DNA of 64,000 bases from a virus, in IMG/VR virus record IMGVR_UViG_3300042561_001206, positions 1 through 64,000 of that record, one strand, 5' to 3'. Below, one piece after another: positions 57,261 to 64,000 of the stretch. Numbering within the stretch: the stretch's first letter is position 1; every line of letters begins with the position of its first letter. The notes under the pieces were generated by a model. It was not told where the DNA came from, made no database searches, and saw only the letters and a list, made by a program, of their open reading frames with translations. Made by a program: the position numbers and the translations under genes.

Positions 57261-57998
57261 ATGAAACCTTTGATCACAATCATAACACCGACAACAGGTA
57301 ATTCACATTTAGCCGAAGCCGTTCGGTCGGTTGAAAAACAAACATATGAAAAAATACAGTATCTTGTTGTTGTAGACGGACAACAAAGATTAGAAAATAC
57401 TAACAAAGTATTAAACTCTCTCGGTTGCAATAGATACAATACTGTTGTTTTACCTGAAGCTACAGGATATGAACAATACAATGGTCACAGAATTTATGGT
57501 GCAATGACATACATCGCAGAAGGTGAATATCTTTGTTTTCTAGATGAAGATAATTGGTATGAACCTAATCATGTCGAGTCTCTTGTAGAAGCAGTTCAAG
57601 GAAAAACCTGGGCTTACTCACTCAGAAAAATTGTTGACCAAGAAAATAATTATATCTGTAATGATGATTGTGAATCTCTGGGTAAATGGAAGTCGGTGTT
57701 AAATGATAATTTCATCGATGTTGGTTGTTTTATGCTACCTAAAAAAATAGCAATTCAATTTTCGCCAGGTTGGTACAGACGAGCCAGACATCCACAAGAA
57801 CAACCTGAAGTGGACAGATTACTTTCTCATATACTGTTCACACAAATACCACACGAACAGGTTGACACCAATGGTCAATATACATTAAACTACAGAGTTG
57901 CCAGTAGAGGTGACTCTGTTCAAGGATCTTTTTTTGAAAAAGGTAATGAACACATGAAAAACATTATGAATGGAGAATACCCATGGAGAAAGATTTAA
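57261..57998 (+). CDS. GT2 glycosyltransferase
   Basis: 245 residues. LITIITPTTGNSHLAEAVRSVEKQTYEKIQYLVVVDGQQ and YLCFLDEDNWYEPNHVE (metal-binding DED) define a family 2 GT-A enzyme. Starts the second glycan cassette. Overlaps the next gene by 16 bp. Soluble; donor and acceptor unknown. Confidence 0.75.
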   Translation: MKPLITIITPTTGNSHLAEAVRSVEKQTYEKIQYLVVVDGQQRLENTNKVLNSLGCNRYNTVVLPEATGYEQYNGHRIYGAMTYIAEGEYLCFLDEDNWYEPNHVESLVEAVQGKTWAYSLRKIVDQENNYICNDDCESLGKWKSVLNDNFIDVGCFMLPKKIAIQFSPGWYRRARHPQEQPEVDRLLSHILFTQIPHEQVDTNGQYTLNYRVASRGDSVQGSFFEKGNEHMKNIMNGEYPWRKI

Positions 57999-58867
57999 TT
58001 ATAGGAGCATTCACAAATTATACAGACTATGATGTATTAAAGCCGTGGGTGCAATCAATTAAAGATACAGGTTTTGAAGGTGACATTGTACTGTCAGCAA
58101 TCGATGCTACCGATACGATTGTTCAAAAACTAGAGTCTGAGGGAGTAAAAGTTCTAAGGTCTAGTAACTCTCAAAAAATGATGGTACATATGTTGAGATT
58201 CCTTTCAATTTATGATTATTTAAAAAGCAATAAAAACAAATACCGTTTTGTGGTGACAACAGATGTAAGAGATGTTATTTTTCAAAGCAATCCGATTGAT
58301 TTCATTAAAACAAAATTTTATAATATTGGATTAATTGCTGCATCTGAAGCGATTAAAATAAAAGATGAAAAATGGAATCGTGAAAATATTATTAAAAATT
58401 TTGGACCTTATTTTTACAATGATGTTTCTGAGAGAGAAGTTTTAAATGTGGGGCTAATTGCAGGAAAAGCCGAACTCGTGAAAGACCTTTGTTTCACACT
58501 CTTTCAAATGTCTTCAAATCGCCCAGACTGGGTAGCCGATCAAGCCGCATATAATATGATACTTTCATTTGAACCTTGGAAATCTAAGTGTGCAATATTG
58601 AGATTAAGAGATGCATGGGCACTTAATGCTCATGTTACAAATAAGCCGGATCAAATGGAAGAATTTGGTCCATATTTATTGGAAAATCGCCCCTACATGG
58701 ACGAAAATGGTAAAGTTGTAAACTCAGAAGGAAAACCTTTTGTTATTGTACATCAATATGATAGAATTCCAGAATGGATGGAATATTTCTCTAAAAAATA
58801 TGGAATAAAAATTACAAAAGATACAAATACTGGCACATCACCTAAATACTTCCTATATAAATCGTAA
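57983..58867 (+). CDS. Putative glycosyltransferase (DxRD type)
   Basis: 294 residues. LIIGAFTNYTDYDVLKPWVQSIKDTGFEGDIVL, then RFVVTTDVRDVIFQSNP (TDVRD as metal site), then VLNVGLIAGKAELVKDL and DQAAYNMIL: the plan of GT8-like or nucleotide-diphosphosugar transferases. Coupled to the preceding GT2. Target unknown. Confidence 0.6.
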   Translation: MEKDLIIGAFTNYTDYDVLKPWVQSIKDTGFEGDIVLSAIDATDTIVQKLESEGVKVLRSSNSQKMMVHMLRFLSIYDYLKSNKNKYRFVVTTDVRDVIFQSNPIDFIKTKFYNIGLIAASEAIKIKDEKWNRENIIKNFGPYFYNDVSEREVLNVGLIAGKAELVKDLCFTLFQMSSNRPDWVADQAAYNMILSFEPWKSKCAILRLRDAWALNAHVTNKPDQMEEFGPYLLENRPYMDENGKVVNSEGKPFVIVHQYDRIPEWMEYFSKKYGIKITKDTNTGTSPKYFLYKS

Positions 58868-58870
58868 TTT

Positions 58871-58878
58871 TATAAATA
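58871..58878 (+). promoter_or_regulatory. Late promoter (exact TATAAATA)
   Basis: Exact late box 20 nt before the ATG at 58891, directly after the upstream stop codon. Suggests that the second glycan cassette is expressed late. Confidence 0.6.
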
Positions 58879-58890
58879 TGAGGTTTTGAA

Positions 58891-59721
58891 ATGAGCAAAA
58901 TCACTTTAGTTACCGCTTTCTATGATATCGGGCGCGGTGACTGGTCAACAAATGTCCACAAAAATGGTGGACCTCTCCCGCATTATCTTCAACGTTCTGT
59001 TGACAAATACATTGAACACTTCACAAGAATGTGTGAAATCGACACCGAAATAATCGTCTACACTTCACCGGATTTGGTTGAACGTCTTTCAAATATTTCT
59101 CCTAACGTAAAAGTTGTTTCATATGATTACGAGAATGTACAACAGGAACTAAGAGAAAAAATTCACAACATTCAAAGTTCTCCAGAATTTACAAGGAGAA
59201 TCAATCCTTATCAAGTTCGAAACCCTGAATATTGGTCAAAAGATTATGTTGGAGTTACTTCACTCAAAGCTTTTTATGTTTATGACGCTTTTGAAAAGGG
59301 GCTCATTACTAATGATTGGGCATCATGGATCGATTTTGGATATTGTAGAGATGATGAACATATTCCTAAATCAAAAAAATGGGAATACGATTTTACTCCA
59401 GGAAAAATGCATTTCTTTAATTACAGGGAACCTGTATTGTCAAGAGCGATGGAGCAAATTCAAACGGCCGTTCTGAATAACCTTGTTTATATTATTGGTG
59501 GAGTTTTTGTAGGAGAAAAAGAACAATGGTGCATGCTAAAAACACACATGGAAAAATCTTTAAATGTTCTTTTTGAAAACAACTTGGTCGATGATGATCA
59601 AGGGCTTTTGCTCATGTCCTACTTCAGAAATCCTGAAAAATATGAACTTCATAAAATGCCTCTAGATCAGGATATTGAGCAAGTTCGTTCGATTTTGAGG
59701 AGATTTAATAAACATGAATAA
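58891..59721 (+). CDS. HtrL/WlaTC-like glycosyltransferase
   Basis: 276 residues. ITLVTAFYDIGRGDWSTN, YLQRSVDKYIEHFTRMCEIDTEIIVYTSPD, WASWIDFGYCRDDEHIP and NLVYIIGGVFVGEKEQW match the HtrL_YibB family (TAFyDIGR....., WiDfG..r). Members act in LPS or capsule synthesis. Overlaps the next gene by 8 bp. Confidence 0.75.
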   Translation: MSKITLVTAFYDIGRGDWSTNVHKNGGPLPHYLQRSVDKYIEHFTRMCEIDTEIIVYTSPDLVERLSNISPNVKVVSYDYENVQQELREKIHNIQSSPEFTRRINPYQVRNPEYWSKDYVGVTSLKAFYVYDAFEKGLITNDWASWIDFGYCRDDEHIPKSKKWEYDFTPGKMHFFNYREPVLSRAMEQIQTAVLNNLVYIIGGVFVGEKEQWCMLKTHMEKSLNVLFENNLVDDDQGLLLMSYFRNPEKYELHKMPLDQDIEQVRSILRRFNKHE

Positions 59722-61096
59722 GTTAGTCATATTTGATCTCGATGGTGTGTTAATTGATTCTAGAGAATTACATTATGATGCTTTGAACAAAGCTCTTGAA
59801 AAGATTGATCCGAAATATGTGATTTCTAGAGATGAACATCTAAGCATTTACGATGGGTTAAACACAACAAAAAAACTTAAAATGTTGACTGAAAGAAAAG
59901 GTCTACCCACATCTTCATACGATAAGGTTTGGGCTGATAAACAAGAAGCAACATTTAATTTAGTTCGTGGTTTTATGCCTAATTATTTTTTATCTGCATT
60001 GTTTTCGGATATTAAAAAAAGAGGATATAAAATTGCCGTTGCATCAAATTCAATTCGTGAAACAGTAAAATTGTCATTACTAAGTATTGGCGTACTAGAT
60101 TCAGTAGACTATTACGTTAGTAACGAAGATGTTTCAAGGACAAAACCATATCCAGAAATGTACTGGAAATGCATGACGGCTTTGAACGCTCTTCCAAAAA
60201 ACACTATTATAGTAGAAGATAGCCACATCGGAAGACAAGGCGCCATGGATTCAGGAGCGCATTTATTACCAGTTGAAAATTCACATGAAGTAAATTCTGA
60301 TAGATTTTTAAAAAGGTTGACTGATATGATTCAAACGATTGAAGGAAAAAGTAAAAAATCATTACCTTGGAGGGACAGTAGGCTTAATGTTCTGATTCCA
60401 ATGGCGGGTGCTGGCTCAAGGTTTGCATCTGTTGGTTATACTTTTCCAAAACCTCTAATTGAAGTTCGTGGAAAGCCAATGATTCAAGTAGTTGTTGAGA
60501 ACTTAAACATTGAAGCAAACTATATTTTTATTGTACAAAAAGAACATTATGAAAAATATAATTTAAAATATCTGCTTAATGTCATTGCACCTGACTGCAA
60601 GATTGTACAGGTTGATGGGCTCACTGAAGGTGCAGCATGTACAACATTACTTGCAAAGGAATTTATTGATAATGATGCACCATTGGTAATGGCTAATTCA
60701 GATCAATTTGTTGAATGGAACTCAAATGAATGCTTATATGCATTTACTGCCGACTCTATTGACGGTGGAATCGTCACATTCGAAGCAACACATCCTAAAT
60801 GGTCTTATGCAAAATTAGGAGAAGATGGTTTCGTGTCTGAAGTTGCAGAGAAACGCCCTATTAGTAATCTTGCAACAGTTGGCATTTATTATTGGAAACA
60901 AGGATCCGATTATGTTAAATATGCTGAACAAATGATTCAAAAAAATATTCGTGTCAATAATGAATTTTATGTTTGCCCAGTTTTCAATGAAGCAATTCAG
61001 GATAACAAAAAAATACGTATAAAAAATATCGAACGTATGTGGGGAATTGGAACACCAGAAGATTTAAATTATTTTTTGGATAACTACAAAGAATAA
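59714..61096 (+). CDS. HAD phosphatase / sugar nucleotidyltransferase fusion
   Basis: 460 residues, two domains. Residues 1-~215: HAD hydrolase with IFDLDGVLIDSRELH (Asp8, Asp10), IAVASNSIRE, SRTKPYPEMY and IIVEDSHIG. Residues ~225-460: GT-A nucleotidyltransferase with VLIPMAGAGSRF, PKPLIEVRGKPMIQ, LVMANSDQFVEWN and GIYYWKQG. It could dephosphorylate and activate a sugar phosphate in one pathway. A complete, unbroken fusion. Confidence 0.8.
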   Translation: MNKLVIFDLDGVLIDSRELHYDALNKALEKIDPKYVISRDEHLSIYDGLNTTKKLKMLTERKGLPTSSYDKVWADKQEATFNLVRGFMPNYFLSALFSDIKKRGYKIAVASNSIRETVKLSLLSIGVLDSVDYYVSNEDVSRTKPYPEMYWKCMTALNALPKNTIIVEDSHIGRQGAMDSGAHLLPVENSHEVNSDRFLKRLTDMIQTIEGKSKKSLPWRDSRLNVLIPMAGAGSRFASVGYTFPKPLIEVRGKPMIQVVVENLNIEANYIFIVQKEHYEKYNLKYLLNVIAPDCKIVQVDGLTEGAACTTLLAKEFIDNDAPLVMANSDQFVEWNSNECLYAFTADSIDGGIVTFEATHPKWSYAKLGEDGFVSEVAEKRPISNLATVGIYYWKQGSDYVKYAEQMIQKNIRVNNEFYVCPVFNEAIQDNKKIRIKNIERMWGIGTPEDLNYFLDNYKE

Positions 61097-61115
61097 CCTA
61101 TAGAGAGAATGTAAT

Positions 61116-61781
61116 ATGTTAGAATCATTATTTCAAAATCATTATAATGATTGGAGGGAAAAGAGAATAAAAAAAATAGAAAATCTTTTGTCTGTTGATT
61201 TTATCAAAAATAAATCTATTTTGGAAGTAGCATGTGGGCTAGGTGATATAGGAAATTATTTTAGAACTACACATAATTGTAGTATTACATTCACAGAAGG
61301 CAGAAAAGAATATCTACCTATAATTCGGTCAAAAAATCCAAATAGTGAAATACATCAATTAAATCATGAAGAAAACTGGAACCTAAACAAAAAATTTGAT
61401 ATTGTGATAAATTTTGGATTACTTTATCACCTTTATAATTGGAAACAAGATTTAATTTGTTCACTGAATCATACTGACATTTTGGTTTTAGAAACGGAAG
61501 TAGCAGATTCGGATAAGCCCCTCTTCGAATATGAATTTACCGATAGAAATGATTACGACCAATCGATAACAGAAACTAGAAGAGTTAAAAGAGTTTCTGC
61601 AAACCACATAGAACATGTTTTAGAAGAAAACAATTTTTCGTTTGTTAGGTATGATGATGAAGATTTAAATTCAACAATGCACATTTATGATTGGAAAGTA
61701 TCAGGGTCATCTGAAAAAGAAAATTTGGATCCCAATAATGACATGGGTAGAAGAAGATTCTGGATAGCAAGAAGAAAATGA
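61116..61781 (+). CDS. SAM-dependent methyltransferase (class I)
   Basis: 221 residues. NKSILEVACGLGDIGNYF (motif I, about 32-49), ITFTEGRKEYLPIIRSKNP (motif II acidic end) and KFDIVINFGLLYHLYNW (motif IV). The remaining C-terminal part is typical of small phage methyltransferases. In this cassette the target is probably a sugar. Coupled to the next gene (ATGA overlap). Confidence 0.75.
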   Translation: MLESLFQNHYNDWREKRIKKIENLLSVDFIKNKSILEVACGLGDIGNYFRTTHNCSITFTEGRKEYLPIIRSKNPNSEIHQLNHEENWNLNKKFDIVINFGLLYHLYNWKQDLICSLNHTDILVLETEVADSDKPLFEYEFTDRNDYDQSITETRRVKRVSANHIEHVLEENNFSFVRYDDEDLNSTMHIYDWKVSGSSEKENLDPNNDMGRRRFWIARRK

Positions 61782-62485
61782 AGATAGCGATGGTTACTGG
61801 TGGTCAACCGAGATTTAGAAATGCATGGATAACAAATATCACATCACTGCCAAGTGATAATGAAATACACCTTTATATGTATCTATGGAAAGATTACGGT
61901 AAAGCCAAAAAATTTGACAATGACGAAAAAGAAATAACTGAAAATAATGTTGAAAGATTAATCGTAAAAAATTTACCTAATAATTGCTTGTTAAAAAAAT
62001 TTATTCAATGTGAAATGCCAAAATATGAAGAAATAGTACCAGAAGATATTGTTTCATTTCCGGGAGCAAATGGTTCTGTTCCTTCTGGTAAAAATTATAT
62101 AGAGAGACTTTATATGCAACATTACTCTCTGCATAAAGCTTTCTGTTTAATTGACGAAGAATATGATTGTGTGATAAGATATAGGTTAGACGGAAACACA
62201 GAATATAAAATTGATTTAAACAAATTTAATTTAGAAGAAGGCATTTATATACCTGATAGTATGAAATTTTCTGAATATCGTGATTTTTGTCCGGAAATTA
62301 ATGACCAGTATGCAATTGGAAGTATGAAATCTATGAAAGTTTATTTCGATCTTTATAACAAACTCTCTCAATATATAAGAGAAGATTCAAAATGTTTTCA
62401 TTTCGAAACAATACTAAGTTATCACATGGTTAAAAATTCTATAAACGTAAAATCGGCTGAATTCCAATACAGGTTAGAAAGGTGA
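61778..62485 (+). CDS. TGxPR-family putative glycosyltransferase (copy 3)
   Basis: 235 residues. KIAMVTGGQPRFRNAW, IHLYMYLWKDYG, YDCVIRYRLDGNT and INDQYAIGSMKSMKVYFDLYN closely follow the copy at 33709 (MNDQFAIGNMKNMKVYFDAFN), so these two are the closest pair in the family here. Function not established. Confidence 0.55.
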   Translation: MKIAMVTGGQPRFRNAWITNITSLPSDNEIHLYMYLWKDYGKAKKFDNDEKEITENNVERLIVKNLPNNCLLKKFIQCEMPKYEEIVPEDIVSFPGANGSVPSGKNYIERLYMQHYSLHKAFCLIDEEYDCVIRYRLDGNTEYKIDLNKFNLEEGIYIPDSMKFSEYRDFCPEINDQYAIGSMKSMKVYFDLYNKLSQYIREDSKCFHFETILSYHMVKNSINVKSAEFQYRLER

Positions 62486-62488
62486 AAA

Positions 62489-63205
62489 ATGAAAGTTGCT
62501 ATTGTACTTACCGGGCATATGAGGTGTTGGAAACAAGTTTATCCAAATTTCAAACAACGTCTTGTTGAGAGGTATGATCCGGATATTTTTATTGAGACAT
62601 GGGAAGATGAGGCGTATTGGGATCCACATAGTCAACATGGAATAGTTAAAGATGCTCCAAAAGTGAACTTTGACGATCTAAGAAATACTTACAGACCGAT
62701 TGCAATGAGATTTGACTCATATGAAAAATATCAAACCTCATTCGAAGAAAGATCAAAGCAATATTCAAACTTCTATCATGTTCCTAAAAACATCATATCG
62801 ATGTTATTTAAATTAGGGCGAGGAATTTTAATGTTAGAAGATTATATGTTTCTAACAGGTAAAACTTATGATCTTGTTATAAGAATGCGCCCAGATTTAG
62901 TTTTTAATGAACCTCTTCCTGAATTTGATCCGAATAAATTTTATACGTTAGGGTATAGGAACCATATGGGGCAAGGAACCTCAGATATGATTCAAGTGGG
63001 CAATTTTTTTACAATAAGCCTTTTCTCTAAACTATTACACCATCTTCCTCAGATTTATAGAGAAACAGGATTACTTTGCCCGCATGTTGTTTCAGAACAT
63101 TTCATAAGAAGATTGGGTTTCCCATGGGAAGAATTCATGATTGATAAAACTATTATGCATACACCTCTCGGTGAATATAAACGAAAGGAGATGTATTTGA
63201 AATGA
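62489..63205 (+). CDS. TGxPR-family putative glycosyltransferase (copy 4)
   Basis: 238 residues. KVAIVLTGHMRCWKQVYPNF, PDIFIETWEDE and YDLVIRMRPDLVFNEPLPEF, then TSDMIQVGNFFTISLFSKL in the place of the DQFAIG segment. A more diverged member. Overlaps the next gene by 4 bp. Confidence 0.55.
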   Translation: MKVAIVLTGHMRCWKQVYPNFKQRLVERYDPDIFIETWEDEAYWDPHSQHGIVKDAPKVNFDDLRNTYRPIAMRFDSYEKYQTSFEERSKQYSNFYHVPKNIISMLFKLGRGILMLEDYMFLTGKTYDLVIRMRPDLVFNEPLPEFDPNKFYTLGYRNHMGQGTSDMIQVGNFFTISLFSKLLHHLPQIYRETGLLCPHVVSEHFIRRLGFPWEEFMIDKTIMHTPLGEYKRKEMYLK

Positions 63206-63693
63206 GATACATAGCACATCGAGGCTTATTGAATGGCCCGGACAAAAATTTAGAAAACTCTCCCGATCAAATTGAAAAAGTTCTAAAACACGGTTATGAT
63301 TGCGAAGTAGACGTATGGGCAATTTATGATAAATGGTTTCTTGGGCATGATGAACCTCAATATGAAGTTCCTGTTAGTTTCTTAGGTAAACAGGGGCTCT
63401 GGATACATTGCAAAAATCTAGATGCATTGTATAAACTTAATGATTTACCTATTCATTATGAATATTTCTGGCATCAAAACGATGATTTCACGTTAACTTC
63501 AGGCAAGTTTATATGGACATATCCTGGCAAACATTTAACGAGAAAATCTATTGCTGTATTACCTGAAATAAATCAAGAATATTGGGATTATGTAAAAAGT
63601 TTAAATATTTTTGGAGTTTGCACAGATTATGTCGAAAAATTCATTTCCGAAATTAGCTCTTTGCCTGTCGGGCCAACCAAGAAGTTATTTTGA
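63202..63693 (+). CDS. Short GDPD-like phosphodiesterase
   Basis: 163 residues, shorter than usual GDPDs (~240). YIAHRGLLNGPD..LENS (His6, Arg7), YDCEVDVW (Glu35, Asp37) and FLGHDEPQY (His49) give the GDPD catalytic set in order. The barrel's second half is reduced. It may act on glycerophosphodiesters or on sugar-phosphodiester linkages of surface polymers. Overlaps the next frame by 65 bp. Confidence 0.65.
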   Translation: MRYIAHRGLLNGPDKNLENSPDQIEKVLKHGYDCEVDVWAIYDKWFLGHDEPQYEVPVSFLGKQGLWIHCKNLDALYKLNDLPIHYEYFWHQNDDFTLTSGKFIWTYPGKHLTRKSIAVLPEINQEYWDYVKSLNIFGVCTDYVEKFISEISSLPVGPTKKLF

Positions 63694-64000
63694 TGCCTAT
63701 CAATATGTTAAAAAGAACCTCTTAGATCATTTCACTGTTGATGTTTTTGCGCACTCTTGGAAAAGTTCAAATCAATTAAATCAACTAAAAATATATGAAG
63801 AAATAAACGCAATCTATTCTCCATTGCTTTTATTGTTTGACAAGCCTTTGAATACCAACATCAATAGTGATATGGTAGTTACTAATTCGTCACATCCAGC
63901 AAATTTCTGTACCTCGATGTTTTACTCGATACAAAAGGCTGACCATTTTAGGGTTGTCACAGAAGCCACTTTGAGTAAAAAATATGATTTTGTAATTCGA
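63629..64000 (+). CDS. TGxPR-family putative glycosyltransferase (copy 5, 3' partial)
   Basis: ATG at 63629 in another frame inside the GDPD-like 3' end; 124 codons open to the right edge. FPKLALCLSGQPRSYFDAYQ, VDVFAHSWKSS and a final KKYDFVIR at the edge match the family's SGQPR, W and YDxVIR blocks, which confirms the frame. The remainder lies outside the window. Confidence 0.7.
   Translation, partial: MSKNSFPKLALCLSGQPRSYFDAYQYVKKNLLDHFTVDVFAHSWKSSNQLNQLKIYEEINAIYSPLLLLFDKPLNTNINSDMVVTNSSHPANFCTSMFYSIQKADHFRVVTEATLSKKYDFVIR

Noticed and set aside
1-64000. CRISPR array, insertion sequence, integrase or attachment site
   Set aside because: No spaced direct repeats of CRISPR type, no transposase or integrase and no terminal inverted repeats with target duplications were seen; the genome type is lytic.

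Overview
This window is the core of a T4-type (Tevenvirinae-like) contractile-tailed lytic phage genome. Three features show this. The structural genes run in T4 order (neck gp13-gp14, tail completion gp15, terminase gp16-gp17, sheath gp18, tube gp19, portal gp20, prohead core and protease gp21, scaffold gp22, capsid gp23). A replication/recombination block follows (uvsY, uvsW, late sigma gp55, gp47/gp46, gp45, gp44/gp62, regA, then gp43, uvsX, gp41). TATAAATA-type late promoters sit in front of virion genes. The gene order (gp23-tube paralogue-uvsY-uvsW-gp55-gp47-gp46; gp43-uvsX-gp41; Hsp20) is that of the cyanophage/pelagiphage-like marine and freshwater branch rather than coliphage T4. No photosystem genes are seen. 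Low GC, near-consensus sigma70 promoters and boxA-like leaders resembling proteobacterial rRNA leaders suggest a planktonic proteobacterial host, possibly a betaproteobacterium; this host call is inference.

Layout: 1-3.0 kb, a collagen-like tail fibre, a companion fibre protein and a fibre-assembly chaperone. 3.0-7.4 kb, a surface-modification cassette: three glycosyltransferase-like genes, a sulfotransferase and an APS-kinase/nucleotidyltransferase fusion that could supply PAPS. 7.4-21.6 kb, virion morphogenesis, closed by a strong terminator. 21.7-36.6 kb, recombination, late transcription and clamp/clamp-loader genes, with inserts (2OG oxygenase, peptide deformylase, a DruA-like DUF4338 protein, a winged-helix protein under its own sigma70 promoter, endonuclease VII-like HNH). 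36.6-40.5 kb, a pseudoknot-forming leader before hsp20, then small accessory genes, dCMP deaminase and a SprT-like peptidase.

40.5-45.1 kb is a tRNA array. With one outlying tRNA-Arg(TCT) at 38.6 kb I count 27 tRNA genes covering all 20 amino acids, driven by at least four sigma70 promoters. It also holds several untranslated structured elements (a perfect 18-bp long-range helix enclosing about 160 nt, and two hairpins sharing the same stem and built onto tRNA ends), a tRNA-Arg lying in frame inside a protein gene, and a leader-peptide/attenuator-like arrangement just upstream. 45.1-50.2 kb, on the minus strand, is an envelope cassette: a PlcP-like phosphoesterase plus an Agt-like glycosyltransferase (a phospholipid-to-glycolipid remodelling pair), membrane and coiled-coil proteins, and an exported Cys-repeat protein. 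50.2-56.4 kb returns to replication (gp43, uvsX, gp41). 57.2-64.0 kb is a second glycan cassette (GT2, HtrL-like, HAD-nucleotidyltransferase fusion, methyltransferase, GDPD-like, and several members of a TGxPR...YDxVIRxRxD family), cut by the right window edge.

The most interesting elements are the tRNA array with its structured RNAs and regulatory leaders, the PlcP-Agt pair, the sulfation cassette, and the H-type pseudoknot before hsp20.
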